From positions 1 to 64,000 of the forward strand of contig JAKOTN010000049.1 in NCBI GenBank assembly GCA_029776255.1: 64,000 bases of DNA, in the 5' to 3' direction. Under the pieces are notes generated by a model. That model did no database searches. It was not told the DNA's origin and saw nothing but the letters and a program-made list of their open reading frames with translations. This document shows, piece by piece, positions 54,406 to 63,617 of this stretch (positions within the stretch are counted from its first letter, which is position 1; every line of letters begins with the position of its first letter). A program made the position numbers and the translations under genes. The stretch comes from Pseudomonadota bacterium (GTDB taxonomy: Bacteria; Pseudomonadota; Gammaproteobacteria; Burkholderiales; Rhodocyclaceae).

Positions 54406-55115
54406 GTCTCGGCGCAATCCCTGATCGGGAAACCGGTAATTCCCGTCTGCCGACAAGCGCGCAAAGCGGCATCCACGCGCACCTTGCCCGACTGCTTGAT
54501 CGCCACGTCTCTTCGCCGTTTCGCAAACCTTATGCCGACTACAATCGCGTCGCCTTCGAGGTCAGTATCGAGCGCTGGCGGCGGCTGGCGCCGCACGCGC
54601 CACTGATCCTCGATTCCTGCTGCGGTGTGGGCGAAAGCAGCCGGCGATTGGCGAAAGCGTTTCCCACGCATTATGTGATTGGCGTCGATCAGTCCGCCAT
54701 CCGTCTCGGCCGTGGCGAACGTGCCGTCTGGCAAGCCGGATCTTGCGCGTCGATGGACAATCTCCACCTGGTGCGTGCCGATGTCGTCGATTTCTGGCGT
54801 TTGCTGGCCGATGCCGGTGTGCGCCCGGCTCATCATTATCTGCTGTACCCCAATCCCTGGCCGAAAATCGGTCATCTTGGCCGGCGCTGGCACGGGCATC
54901 CGGTGTTTCCAACCGTGACGGCTCTTGGCGGCCGGCTGGAGTGCCGCGGCAACTGGCCTATTTATATGGACGAATGGTGCTTCGCGGTGCGACGATTGAC
55001 CGGACGCCAAGCGTTCAGCGAAGCCTATTCGCCGCTCGAGGCGATCACTCCGTTCGAACGCAAATATCTGGCCTCCGGGCACCCATTATTTCGTGCGTGG
55101 GTGGATCTGGGTTGA
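54390..55115 (+). CDS. TrmB-like SAM-dependent methyltransferase
   Basis: A 241-residue protein that resembles tRNA (guanine-N7) methyltransferases: PNPWPKIGHLGRRWHGHPVFP matches the P-x-PWPK-x-x-H-x-x-R-R signature. The SAM motif is unusual (ILDSCCGVGESSRRLA) where classical TrmB has an EIGxGxG form, and the first 60 residues carry DYNRVAFEVSIERWRRL. It may be a divergent TrmB clade with another target. A GTG inside the end of dusC is used as start; a second GTG 12 bases later is possible. Confidence 0.75.
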   Translation: MRGGVSLGAIPDRETGNSRLPTSAQSGIHAHLARLLDRHVSSPFRKPYADYNRVAFEVSIERWRRLAPHAPLILDSCCGVGESSRRLAKAFPTHYVIGVDQSAIRLGRGERAVWQAGSCASMDNLHLVRADVVDFWRLLADAGVRPAHHYLLYPNPWPKIGHLGRRWHGHPVFPTVTALGGRLECRGNWPIYMDEWCFAVRRLTGRQAFSEAYSPLEAITPFERKYLASGHPLFRAWVDLG

Positions 55116-55253
55116 TCTGCCACCATGTCCCGGTCGCCTCTTGGCGAGCGTATGGGCGTGTTTTGATCGTCCCTTTTCGCGCCGCCGCGTACAACGCCAT
55201 GCAGTACAATGTCGGTTTTTGCTGTGCTACCACCTTTGAGAAAGGATGTCGCC

Positions 55254-57848
55254 GTGCTGGAAGCCTATCGTGCCCATGTCGCCGAGCGTGCTGCGCTTGG
55301 TATTCCGCCTCTGCCGCTGACCGCCAAACAAACCGAGGCCCTCGTCGGTTTGCTGAAGAACCCGCCCGCGGGCGAGGAGTCCAATCTGGTCGATCTGATC
55401 ACGTATCGCGTGCCGGCGGGCGTCGATGATGCCGCCAAGGTGAAAGCCGAATTCCTGGCCAAGGTTGCCAAGGGCGAAGAGGTTTGCGGGCTGGTTTCCA
55501 AGGTCAAGGCCACGGAACTGCTTGGCACCATGCTCGGCGGTTACAACGTCAAACCGCTGATCGATTTGCTGGGAGGTGACTGCGGCGATGTCGCCGCCGA
55601 GGGTTTGAAGAAGACGCTGCTGGTATTCGACTACTTTCACGATGTCGCCGAACTGGCCAAGGCGGGCAACGCCAACGCCAAGTCCGTCATGCAATCCTGG
55701 GCCGACGGCGAGTGGTTCACCTCGCGTCCGGAAGTGCCGGCGTCGCAAAAGCTGACCGTCTTCAAGGTCACCGGCGAAACCAACACCGATGATCTGTCGC
55801 CGGCGCCCGATGCGTGGTCGCGTCCCGACATCCCTCTGCACGCGCTGGCGATGTTGAAAAATCCGCGCCCGGGCATCGATCCCGACAAGGCCGGCGAACG
55901 TGGCCCGATCAAGCAACTGGAAGCGCTCGGCAAAAAGGGCAACCTGATCGCCTACGTCGGCGACGTGGTCGGTACCGGTTCTTCGCGCAAGTCCGCCACC
56001 AACTCGGTGCTGTGGTTTACCGGTGAAGACATCCCGTTCGTTCCGAACAAACGCTTTGGCGGCGTCTGCCTCGGTTCAAAGATCGCGCCGATTTTCTTCA
56101 ACACCATGGAAGATGCCGGCGCGCTGCCGATCGAAATCGACGCCGGCCAGATGGATATGGGCGACGAGATCGAACTGAAGGTCGATGGCGCCTCCGGCAA
56201 GGTCACCGCCACCAAGAACGGTGCCGTGATCGCCGAATCGCAACTGAAAACCCTGGTCATCCTCGACGAGGTCCGTGCGGGCGGGCGTATCCCGCTGATC
56301 ATCGGCCGTGGCCTGACCGCCAAGGCGCGCGAAGCGCTGGGCTTGCCGGCGTCCACCCTGTTCCGTCTGCCGCAGCAACCGGACGATCCCGGCACCGGTT
56401 ACTCGCTGGCGCAAAAGATGGTCGGTCGCGCCTGTGGCTTGCCGGAAGGCAAGGGCATTCTCCCCGGCACCTACTGCGAACCGAAGATGACCACCGTCGG
56501 CTCCCAGGACACCACCGGTCCGATGACCCGCGACGAACTGAAGGATCTGGCCTGCCTCGGCTTCTCCGCCGACCTGGTCATGCAGTCCTTCTGCCACACC
56601 GCCGCCTATCCGAAGCTGGTCGACGTCAAGATGCACCGCGAACTGCCGTCCTTCATCAGCACCCGCGGCGGCGTCGCGCTGCGCCCTGGCGACGGCGTCA
56701 TTCACTCCTGGCTGAACCGCCTGCTGCTGCCCGATACCGTCGGGACCGGCGGCGACTCGCACACCCGTTTCCCGATCGGCATCTCCTTCCCGGCCGGTTC
56801 CGGTCTGGTCGCCTTTGCCGCCGCCACCGGCGTCATGCCGCTCGACATGCCGGAATCGGTGCTCGTCCGCTTCAAGGGCCAGATGCAGCCCGGCATCACG
56901 CTGCGTGACCTGGTCAACGCCATTCCGCTGTACGCCATCAAGGCCGGCCTGCTGACCGTCGAGAAGAAGGGCAAGAAGAACATCTTCTCTGGCCGCATCC
57001 TCGAAATCGAAGGTCTGCCGGATCTCAAGGTCGAACAAGCCTTCGAACTCTCCGACGCCGCCGCCGAGCGTTCCGCCGCCGCCTGCGCCATCGCCCTGAA
57101 CAAGGAGCCGATCGTCGAATACATGCGCTCCAACATCACCCTGATGAAGTGGATGATCGCCGAAGGCTACGCCGATGCTCGCACCCTCAAGCGCCGCATC
57201 AAGGCCATGGAAGAATGGATTGCCAGCGGCACCCTGCTCAAGGCCGATGCCGGTGCCGAGTACACCGCCGTGATCGAAATCGACCTCGCCGACGTCACCG
57301 AACCGATCCTGGCCTGCCCGAACGATCCGGACGACGTGAAAGTGCTGTCCGAAGTCGCCGGCGCCAAGATCGACGAAGTCTTCATCGGTTCCTGCATGAC
57401 CAACATTGGCCACTTCCGCGCCGCCGGCAAGGTGCTCGAAGGCAAGTCCGACATCCCGACCCGCTTGTGGATTGCCCCGCCGACCAAGATGGACGCGTTG
57501 ATCCTGACCGAAGAAGGCTACTACGGCGTCCTCGGCAAGTCCGGCGCGCGCATGGAAATGCCTGGCTGCTCGCTGTGCATGGGTAACCAGGCACAGATCC
57601 GCAAGGGCTCCACCGCGATTTCCACCTCCACCCGCAACTTCCCGAACCGCCTCGGTATCGACACCCAGGTTTATCTCGGCTCCGCCGAACTGGCCGCCAT
57701 GTGCGCCTTGGCCGGCCGCATCGTGACCGTTGCCGAGTACATGGAGCAGATCAAACTGGTCAACGCCAAGGCGGCTGACGTCTATCGCTACATGAACTTC
57801 GACCAGATTCCGGAGTTCGTCGAAATGGCGGCTACGGTCGAGATGTAA
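55254..57848 (+). CDS. acnB: Bifunctional aconitate hydratase 2 / 2-methylisocitrate dehydratase
   Basis: An 864-residue TCA-cycle enzyme converting citrate to isocitrate through a 4Fe-4S cluster. N-terminal HEAT-like and swivel domains precede the catalytic part; cluster ligands are Cys714 (GSCMTN) and Cys772/Cys775 (GCSLCMGN), close to E. coli positions 710, 769 and 772. [26 protein letters not shown] is the swivel active-site part. Start is GTG before [21 protein letters not shown] with AAAGGA upstream. A strong terminator follows, so it is monocistronic at its 3' end. Confidence 0.97.
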   Translation: MLEAYRAHVAERAALGIPPLPLTAKQTEALVGLLKNPPAGEESNLVDLITYRVPAGVDDAAKVKAEFLAKVAKGEEVCGLVSKVKATELLGTMLGGYNVKPLIDLLGGDCGDVAAEGLKKTLLVFDYFHDVAELAKAGNANAKSVMQSWADGEWFTSRPEVPASQKLTVFKVTGETNTDDLSPAPDAWSRPDIPLHALAMLKNPRPGIDPDKAGERGPIKQLEALGKKGNLIAYVGDVVGTGSSRKSATNSVLWFTGEDIPFVPNKRFGGVCLGSKIAPIFFNTMEDAGALPIEIDAGQMDMGDEIELKVDGASGKVTATKNGAVIAESQLKTLVILDEVRAGGRIPLIIGRGLTAKAREALGLPASTLFRLPQQPDDPGTGYSLAQKMVGRACGLPEGKGILPGTYCEPKMTTVGSQDTTGPMTRDELKDLACLGFSADLVMQSFCHTAAYPKLVDVKMHRELPSFISTRGGVALRPGDGVIHSWLNRLLLPDTVGTGGDSHTRFPIGISFPAGSGLVAFAAATGVMPLDMPESVLVRFKGQMQPGITLRDLVNAIPLYAIKAGLLTVEKKGKKNIFSGRILEIEGLPDLKVEQAFELSDAAAERSAAACAIALNKEPIVEYMRSNITLMKWMIAEGYADARTLKRRIKAMEEWIASGTLLKADAGAEYTAVIEIDLADVTEPILACPNDPDDVKVLSEVAGAKIDEVFIGSCMTNIGHFRAAGKVLEGKSDIPTRLWIAPPTKMDALILTEEGYYGVLGKSGARMEMPGCSLCMGNQAQIRKGSTAISTSTRNFPNRLGIDTQVYLGSAELAAMCALAGRIVTVAEYMEQIKLVNAKAADVYRYMNFDQIPEFVEMAATVEM

Positions 57849-57889
57849 TTGCGAAAATCGGCCGGTTTGACCGGTCGACCGCGGAAATG

Positions 57890-57923
57890 AAAAACCCCCG
57901 CCGGGTGACTGGCGGGGGTTTTT
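57890..57923 (+). terminator. Rho-independent terminator after acnB
   Basis: A 13-base perfect stem with core CCCCCGCC/GGCGGGGG and eight-base loop, ending in TTTTT and with AAAAA on the left, so it can also act on transcripts from the opposite strand. It lies about 40 bases after the acnB stop. Confidence 0.93.
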
Positions 57924-58087
57924 ATTGGGATTGGCGGCTGGTAGTGGCTAGGAAGCTCTGTGCCGGAGAGCCATTGAACCAACAGTAGAGGTAAAGCGGC
58001 TTGTTTTACGTTCTTGCTCAGCGCTCCCGAAACGTTGCGATCAGGATCTCCGTTCGCAGTCTGCGTTGTACAGGTAGGCTGCAGATC

Positions 58088-59626
58088 CTATTTGCGCGGC
58101 CATTCGACCTTCCAGGTCATTCCGTCATCAATCGTCGAACGGATGTCGGTGCCGGTGAATACGACGATTTCCCTTGAGCCAAGACCAAGCAATCGTGGCA
58201 TGCCGGTAGAGACCGTGAATGGCACGCCACTGTCGCGCCACGTTTTCCCTCCGTCCTCGGTCTTGCTCAACGTCATTTGTACCGTGTCCCAACCAGTACT
58301 TACTTTGCGCAATCCAAATGCAAGCTGCTTGCTCAAGAAAAATGTGGCGATCGGAAGTTCGTTTTCGATCTCCTGCCAAGTCTTCCCGTCATCTCCGGAT
58401 GTCGACCGATAGAACGACATCCCGTTCATGCGAGTCATCACGAGTTGGTTCTCGGAGCCCGGTTCCACTTTGAGCAGCCAGAACGGAAATTCCGATTGCG
58501 ATCTTTCGCCGGTTGCCATATTTAGCCGCGACATTTTCGTTGTCCGCCGGAAACCAGGTTCATTGAAGAACAAAAACAATTCGTTCTTGTGAAAATACAT
58601 GGGCAATGGGGCCAAGGCGGAGAGACCGTCAACGCTCGCCAGCTCTTTTTCGGTGCCATCGATATGCAAATCATCTTTCTTGAGCACCAGATATGAGACT
58701 GGTCCGTACACATTTGATCTCAACTTGCGTATTGCCCGGATGGCATAACCGAATCGTCCCAGCGGGATAATCGCCGAAACCACGAGGTCAGGATCTGCCA
58801 AGCGGTGGCTTTCTACGGTTTTGCCATCTGGTAGCAGAAGGAAATATTTTCCGTTTTCCGTCCCCAGGGCCAATGTCTTGTCCGGTAATTCGTCGAGGGA
58901 GGTAAAACTGTCGAAAGTGTTCAAATGCGTCGCATGCCAAGTTCCGTCGCGCTCGCGAATGTGCAGGAAACCCGCGATGCCCGATGCAGCGATCCTGCCA
59001 TCGGCAAGAGGTAAGAGGTTGTACAGGAAGGGTGGCGAAGCAGCAATCAGGGCTTCGGTTTCCCGGATTCTGTCGATCGCCTTCTTGGGGTCGGAGGGAT
59101 TCGATACCGCGATTGACATCAGCGTTGTCCGATCTTCCGGATAAAGGTCTGCCAGTGCAGCTTTTTTCCCTACATCTCCGTCATTTATGACATGCCTCAG
59201 TGAATTCGCGTCGCCCCCCTTTGGGAGTTGAAAGACTATCGTTCCAAGATTGGTAATCGCGTCTTTGCGCACGTCGAATTCAGGTAGGCGCGATTCAACA
59301 TTGGCGGAGTCGGTGCTCATGAGAAGGAGTATGAGACCAGGGCCGCGTCCTTCCGAGTTCAGCCTTCTGATCTGGTAGTGTCCTTCGGGCAAGGTGCCCA
59401 TGAATATGGAATATTTTTCGAAAGTTGGGCCGACATCGCGTAACGCGAACGTCTTGCCGGCAGCGTCCTCCAGTATCAAATTGCGCCACTTTGCATTGAA
59501 GGCGCTCGGCGATGAAATGGCGATCATCTTGGCCAGCGCAACTCCCTGCCCATCGGGAATCTCGGTCAGCGGCGCATTACGCCCGTTGATCGTCGTGGGA
59601 GAATTTGCGCAAGCAGACAGGATCAA
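58088..59626 (-). CDS. BNR/Asp-box repeat lipoprotein with a disrupted signal peptide
   Basis: A 512-residue reading frame, opened here at TTG, with lipobox LILSAC at its head. Sialidase-type Asp-boxes occur near the C-terminus: TSGDDGKTWQE (about 405), KTEDGGKTWRDS (about 455) and TIDDGMTWKVEW (about 500), suggesting a beta-propeller. Catalytic Arg triads of sialidases are not evident. The expected start is an ATG at 59664 overlapping the upstream stop (ATGA), but that frame ends after 13 codons; adding one base in the CCCC/TTTT run at 59639-59646 would join MKIYRTP to FLATALILSAC. So it is a frameshifted gene, a sequence error, or expressed from TTG. GC is lower than in core genes. Confidence 0.65.
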   Translation of the reverse strand: MILSACANSPTTINGRNAPLTEIPDGQGVALAKMIAISSPSAFNAKWRNLILEDAAGKTFALRDVGPTFEKYSIFMGTLPEGHYQIRRLNSEGRGPGLILLLMSTDSANVESRLPEFDVRKDAITNLGTIVFQLPKGGDANSLRHVINDGDVGKKAALADLYPEDRTTLMSIAVSNPSDPKKAIDRIRETEALIAASPPFLYNLLPLADGRIAASGIAGFLHIRERDGTWHATHLNTFDSFTSLDELPDKTLALGTENGKYFLLLPDGKTVESHRLADPDLVVSAIIPLGRFGYAIRAIRKLRSNVYGPVSYLVLKKDDLHIDGTEKELASVDGLSALAPLPMYFHKNELFLFFNEPGFRRTTKMSRLNMATGERSQSEFPFWLLKVEPGSENQLVMTRMNGMSFYRSTSGDDGKTWQEIENELPIATFFLSKQLAFGLRKVSTGWDTVQMTLSKTEDGGKTWRDSGVPFTVSTGMPRLLGLGSREIVVFTGTDIRSTIDDGMTWKVEWPRK

Positions 59627-59660
59627 CGCGGTCGCAAGAAAAGGGGTGTCCGATATATTT

Positions 59661-60071
59661 TCATTTTGTCTCGCTGCTCAGTGGAGAAAGGCTTGGGATG
59701 AGGCTGGCGCGATGCAGCCTTTCCGCTTCTTGGAACGCCTTATCGTATTCGGGACTTAGCAAGGGGATGATGCTTGACTGCGGTAGTTTGAAATCATCCG
59801 GCAACTCAATGATTTCAAGGCGCCACCGCACCAAATTCTGATGGGCAAAATAGATTTTTCCGGGCTTGAAATTGGCTTGCCCGTGAATCACTTCGCTACT
59901 CACTGTCCCAGAATAAGGTTCATTGACTGCACGCTGGCAAAATATGCGCTTAACACCGGGGCTGATCAGGGAAGCGATCTGAGGCACGTAGGCCGGGCGA
60001 AGCAACAACCATCTGGTCGACACGCTGAATGGGGAGTCCGGGATGCCAAAGTATTGCCGGATTGCGATCAT
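59661..60071 (-). CDS. Hypothetical protein, C-terminal part of a likely frameshifted lipoprotein
   Basis: A 136-residue frame with a protein-like body (FSVSTRWLLLRPAYVPQIASL, FKPGKIYFAHQNLVRWRLEIIELPDDFKLP, PEYDKAFQEAERLHRASL). It has no signal of its own; the lipoprotein signal lies just upstream in another frame, overlapping by about 120 bases. Removing one base in the overlap would give a single lipoprotein of about 170 residues. Its end overlaps the ATG of the following lipoprotein gene (ATGA), so the two form a unit. No family recognised. Confidence 0.5.
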   Translation of the reverse strand: MIAIRQYFGIPDSPFSVSTRWLLLRPAYVPQIASLISPGVKRIFCQRAVNEPYSGTVSSEVIHGQANFKPGKIYFAHQNLVRWRLEIIELPDDFKLPQSSIIPLLSPEYDKAFQEAERLHRASLIPSLSPLSSETK

Positions 60072-60186
60072 CCGACTGGTCGGTAGTATTGGTGTATGAA
60101 GACGTCATGCACGCCGCACAGATAAGACATGCGAATAACAGCGAAATTGCAGTTCCGAATTGCGCTTTAATGGGGTTGGACAACAC
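59950..60186 (-). pseudogene. Lipoprotein N-terminus in a separate frame
   Basis: A 78-residue frame starting MLSNPIKAQFGTAISLLFACLICAAC, a good lipoprotein signal with the lipobox Cys at about residue 26, followed by a Ser/Thr/Asp-rich linker. After about residue 40 the text becomes Pro/Arg-rich and unlike a folded protein while the next frame becomes protein-like, so the reading frame probably changes in between. Annotated as the 5' part of the same gene as the downstream 136-residue frame. Confidence 0.5.
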
Positions 60187-60298
60187 GGGGGTTTAGACAA
60201 TTAAGGGACCCCTACTTGTATCATAAAAGTTGATCAAATATCTATTATCGTTTGTAGCAAAGGAAAGCCTGGCCTGTTAAAGGCATTTAATTCCGTGC

Positions 60299-60555
60299 TG
60301 AGGTGCCCCCGGTTTTAGTGCCAAGGGCGTTTTAATAAAAGTCCTTGGGTTGCACCGCTAAAGACACTCTTCGGCGGTCGGCTGGGCAGAAGTAGTCGCC
60401 CGATGCTCGGCCGCAAATTCTGCCGGGGTTTGATAATTCAATGCGCTGTGCGGCCGGTGCTGGTTGTAATCCCGGCGCTAGGCGGCGATCAGGATACGAG
60501 CCTGCTGCAAGCTCGTAAACCAGTGGTCATTCAGGCACTCATCCCCACGAAAACG
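60299..60555 (-). mobile_element. IS3-family insertion sequence remnant
   Basis: The reverse strand encodes the end of an IS3 OrfB integrase: RFRGDECLNDHWFTSLQQARILIAA, an in-frame TAG at 60478-60480 where a Trp is usual, then RRDYNQHRPHSALNYQTPAEFAAEHR and a stop at 60358. The DDE glutamate context is RGDECLN. The sequence TGAGGTGCCCCCGGTTTTAG at 60299 looks like the terminal inverted repeat, since IS3 ends begin with TG. Upstream of RFRG the frame hits a stop, so most of the element is lost. Confidence 0.8.
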
Positions 60556-60754
60556 TTATCACAACTGCGAAATATCACCATGAGATGGCCACTCAAAGTC
60601 GCCAAACGTGAAACACCAATTAACGAAGTATGATCGGCGTGTAATTTTGCTGCAATCGACCAAGAACTACTGGTTATCGGATAGCTCCCGCTTCAGTCAT
60701 TTGCAAGCTCGGTTCGTGTAGCAACCCCCATCCTACCTGCACTTTCATTGCGCA

Positions 60755-61984
60755 TTAGGCAACTTTTTGACGACGTCCTTGTGTTGGCTGAACTTGCGAA
60801 GTCTTCACTGACTGTGGCTTTCGAAGCTCATTAAAAACCTCCGGAAGCGTCACCGTCTGAAGGCTGCGCTGAGTGAACACGAATCGTCCATCCACAACAA
60901 ACCCAAGATCGCCCCAGGGTACGGACGTATTCAGCAGTTCGATCGCTCGCTGTATGTCCATTCCCTCGATTTTTGGAAAGAGGGCAAGTATGGAACCATC
61001 ATAAGCTTCGCACTCGTGCGTAAAGAATGGCGCCGACCGACGTGTTCGCCCATTCACATAGATACGTGGGCGATCAGGTGCATCATAGAATGATCGGCCC
61101 CACATCCACCAGTTAGTTTCATCGAATGTCTTGACTCGACGCTGGAGAAGCAGGTCTTTGTGAGGAATCAGCGCGGGATGCTTGGAGTTGTAGATCATCC
61201 GCCGAGTCTTGCCAGTGTCTATGGTCTTCGAACAGACGAATTCACTATTGCCTTCGGCGTGCTCAAATACATGATCAGCACCCGAGACAGCTCCTACCTT
61301 GACGTCAAACAGGCTCGCGAGCGGAACGCTCAGTTGCTGCTTTGGAAACGCGAGCTGTCCATCCATCGCCACGAACTCGCGCGTTTCCCATGATCCAGAC
61401 CATTCACGGTATTGAGTCTTTCGAGTGAAGTTACTTAGCTCGTACCGGAAGATCGCACAGTTGGGCACAGCACCGTCGAATAATCGGGTATCCCCCGTTT
61501 CAATCCAGTGAGTGATCGTCCCTTGTTCGAACAGCCAATGGTTGAGCTTTCGGGCAGAGGTGAGCTTGATGAACTCACGCGGTACGATGAAGATCAGTTC
61601 TCCACCCGGCCGCAAATGCCGCACAGCCTTTTCGATGAAGAACAGTGCCAAATTGGAACGGCTATCAAAGAGTGTCCGATCCAGTAATCGCTTTGTCTCG
61701 GCACTAATGTCTTGGTATTTCACGTAAGGCGGATTGCCAATGACCGTACTGAACCGCTCTGTAAGAGGGTAAGCGAAGAAATCCAAGTTAAGCGCATAGT
61801 TGGGCGCAACACGTGAATCTAGTTCGATCGCGACACAACCTGATAAATGTCGTACGAAGGCCCCATCACCGCAGCTGGGCTCAAGTACACGGCCACGTCG
61901 CTTCCGCAAGGCCAACATCTGTTCGACAACCTGCGTTGGCGTAAAGACTTGGCCAAGCCCTTTAACGTCCAGCTTGTGCTTCAA
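60755..61984 (-). CDS. Adenine-specific DNA methyltransferase of a type II restriction-modification system
   Basis: A 409-residue N6-adenine methyltransferase. GLGQVFTPTQVVEQML is the opening common to this group, the SAM motif is VLEPSCGDGAFVRHL, and the catalytic motif IV is NPPYVKY. PGGELIFIVPREFI and a C-terminal target-recognition part (SGADHVFEHAEGN, YNSKHPALIPHKDLL) follow in the order of gamma-type enzymes such as M.TaqI. It protects host DNA from the endonuclease encoded just upstream; the two genes overlap by four bases (ATGA) and are lower in GC than the core genes. Confidence 0.9.
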   Translation of the reverse strand: MKHKLDVKGLGQVFTPTQVVEQMLALRKRRGRVLEPSCGDGAFVRHLSGCVAIELDSRVAPNYALNLDFFAYPLTERFSTVIGNPPYVKYQDISAETKRLLDRTLFDSRSNLALFFIEKAVRHLRPGGELIFIVPREFIKLTSARKLNHWLFEQGTITHWIETGDTRLFDGAVPNCAIFRYELSNFTRKTQYREWSGSWETREFVAMDGQLAFPKQQLSVPLASLFDVKVGAVSGADHVFEHAEGNSEFVCSKTIDTGKTRRMIYNSKHPALIPHKDLLLQRRVKTFDETNWWMWGRSFYDAPDRPRIYVNGRTRRSAPFFTHECEAYDGSILALFPKIEGMDIQRAIELLNTSVPWGDLGFVVDGRFVFTQRSLQTVTLPEVFNELRKPQSVKTSQVQPTQGRRQKVA

Positions 61985-62730
61985 TCCGACTCTCCGTCAA
62001 CCACAGGACCATCGCCGACCCACTCAGTACGTAGCTCAGTACTCAGTTTGGGCACGATGTGGTTTTTGAAGGATTGCAGAGCTTTTTCTCTCAGGACAAA
62101 AGTCTGACCAACAACATTCAATAAGTAGTCGACTGCCTCAGAGCGCACCCGACCAGAACGCTCCATGTTCTGACTCCAGCACGCCTGAAACGGTGGATTG
62201 CTTCCGTTCGGATTTACGGCACCTAGCTGTAGCAAGCTTGTCCAGAACACGCGCCCAACGCCCTCCGAACTTTTCTCGACGACTAGGAAGTAGTAGTCGC
62301 TCGCGCAATTCTCGCGCTGCAGATTGGTTGCTAGGTTCTCGCAAAACACATCCCAGTTGCGGATAGCCGAGTTGGTTGGACGTACTCCTGTCATGGCATA
62401 AAACAGCCCAGCCTTAGACGCCACGTTGTCATTCCCCTGAAGGTTGGAGACCTTTAGGTTGATTGGTACCCAGGTGCTCCCATCCTGAGATTCGACGAGG
62501 AAGTCATACCAAGCCCCGTTTGTGGCCACCGAGAACTTTAAGTCCTGTTGAAACCACGGATGCCCTGCAGCAAAAGCCCTTAAGGAATTCCCGATAATTT
62601 CCTCATTCTCTGTCGACTCGCGTCGTGCTTGCCCTCTCCCGTAAGTTACAAGTGTGATGAACTCTTGTTCTAGGCCGCGCCGAAGCTGCGCAGCAAGGGT
62701 ATTCAGGATTTCGTCGGCCGAGATGGTCAT
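61981..62730 (-). CDS. Probable type II restriction endonuclease
   Basis: A 249-residue protein with no clear relative recognised. WYDFLVESQDGSTWVPINLKVSN resembles the PD-(D/E)xK core: Asp at the end of one strand and Lys in INLK on the next, but the acidic residue before Lys is replaced by Asn. Other parts (ENEEIIGNSLRAF, LFYAMTG, YYFLVVEKS) fit a restriction-enzyme fold. Identity follows mainly from overlap with the methyltransferase gene. Start is the ATG before TISADEIL. The recognition site cannot be inferred. Confidence 0.7.
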   Translation of the reverse strand: MTISADEILNTLAAQLRRGLEQEFITLVTYGRGQARRESTENEEIIGNSLRAFAAGHPWFQQDLKFSVATNGAWYDFLVESQDGSTWVPINLKVSNLQGNDNVASKAGLFYAMTGVRPTNSAIRNWDVFCENLATNLQRENCASDYYFLVVEKSSEGVGRVFWTSLLQLGAVNPNGSNPPFQACWSQNMERSGRVRSEAVDYLLNVVGQTFVLREKALQSFKNHIVPKLSTELRTEWVGDGPVVDGESD

Positions 62731-62961
62731 GGTGAGTGAGCGAAGAAGGGACGGTGAATTTTCCTGCCTTAGTCACTTATCCGCAATGTTCCTGAATTAA
62801 CTTTATAGGCCAATCTGAAAGTGCGTATAACGGACTCTTGAAAGCATGCTGGGCTCGTAGGGTGCGGGATAGTCGTACGGGATATGGTGATCTGAATGGA
62901 GTTGACAATCCGAATCGGACTGACATTCCTTTGAAGCCGGTATCCTTGTTATTGATCCCAA

Positions 62962-63443
62962 AAGCTACGTGACAACGCTACGCCGACATTGGCTTGCCTG
63001 ATGGATCTGGCCTACATCACAGGCCAGCGAATGGGTGATTGCCGGCACATTCGCTATTCCGACATCAGCGAAGCGGGTGTGTATGTGAAACAGCAAAAGA
63101 CAGGGGCGAAGGTGCTGATTGCGATGACGCCTGACCTGGAGGAGGTCATCTCAGGGGCAAAGATGCTTCATCAGTCAGTCAAAGGGCTGACCTTGTTTCA
63201 TAAGCGGGATGGCGCACCAATTCCCTACGGAACGCTGTACCACCAGTGGCGAAAGGCTTGCGATTTGGCAAAAATCGAAAATGCCAACTTCCACGATATC
63301 AGGGCGGGGCAGCTACTGATGCGAAGGCGCAAGGGTTGGATAGCATGACGCTCCTTGGACATACCACTGAAAGCAGCCACAAACGGTATCTTCGCAGTAA
63401 GGAGACCAAGGTTGCGATGCCAAACCGAGCTCGAAAATCATAA
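62962..63443 (+). pseudogene. Tyrosine recombinase (integrase), truncated and frameshifted
   Basis: The C-terminal catalytic domain is present in two frames. Frame one reads KLRDNATPTLACLMDLAYITGQRMGD (catalytic Arg), VKQQKTGAKVLIAMT and ANFHDIRA (H-x-x-R). Near 63310 one or two bases are missing, and the text continues in another frame as ATDAKAQGLDSMTLLGHTTESSHKRYLRSKET (catalytic His and Tyr). The N-terminal arm-binding and core domains are absent. It is the dead integrase of a former genomic island. Confidence 0.85.
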
Positions 63444-63484
63444 TTACGCTCGATTTTTAGCTTCTCGCACTGTTACCTGAGTCG

Positions 63485-63512
63485 CTGATAGAGCGCTATC
63501 AGGTTTTGTTTA
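63485..63512 (+). terminator. Possible terminator after the integrase remnant
   Basis: CTGATAG-AGCG-CTATCAG is a perfect 7-base stem followed by GGTTTTGTTT. The T-run is interrupted, so termination may be partial. It could equally be a regulatory palindrome ahead of hipB. Confidence 0.4.
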
Positions 63513-63520
63513 TTACCTAT

Positions 63521-63597
63521 GACGATATTCGTTATTTATCGCCATGGACGATATTTGCGTTTTATTGCCTTTGGCGATAAAGTAATGGTATCGCCAA
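63521..63597 (+). promoter_or_regulatory. HipB-type operator cluster upstream of hipBA
   Basis: Repeated half-sites: GACGATA at 63521 and 63547, TATCGCC at 63537 and 63589, and GGCGATA at 63573. The best pair is TTGGCGATA (63571-63579) and TATCGCCAA (63589-63597), a 9-base perfect inverted repeat with a 9-base spacer; TATCGCC-ATG-GACGATA (63537-63553) is a second. HipB of E. coli binds TATCC-N8-GGATA sites, so this array is probably where the antitoxin represses its own operon. Confidence 0.7.
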
Positions 63598-63617
63598 TAC
63601 CGATATCCGAGGCACAC

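Noticed and set aside
56076-57413. A 445-codon frame antisense to acnB
   Set aside because: Repetitive Gly/Asp text caused by acnB codon usage; acnB itself is unambiguous.
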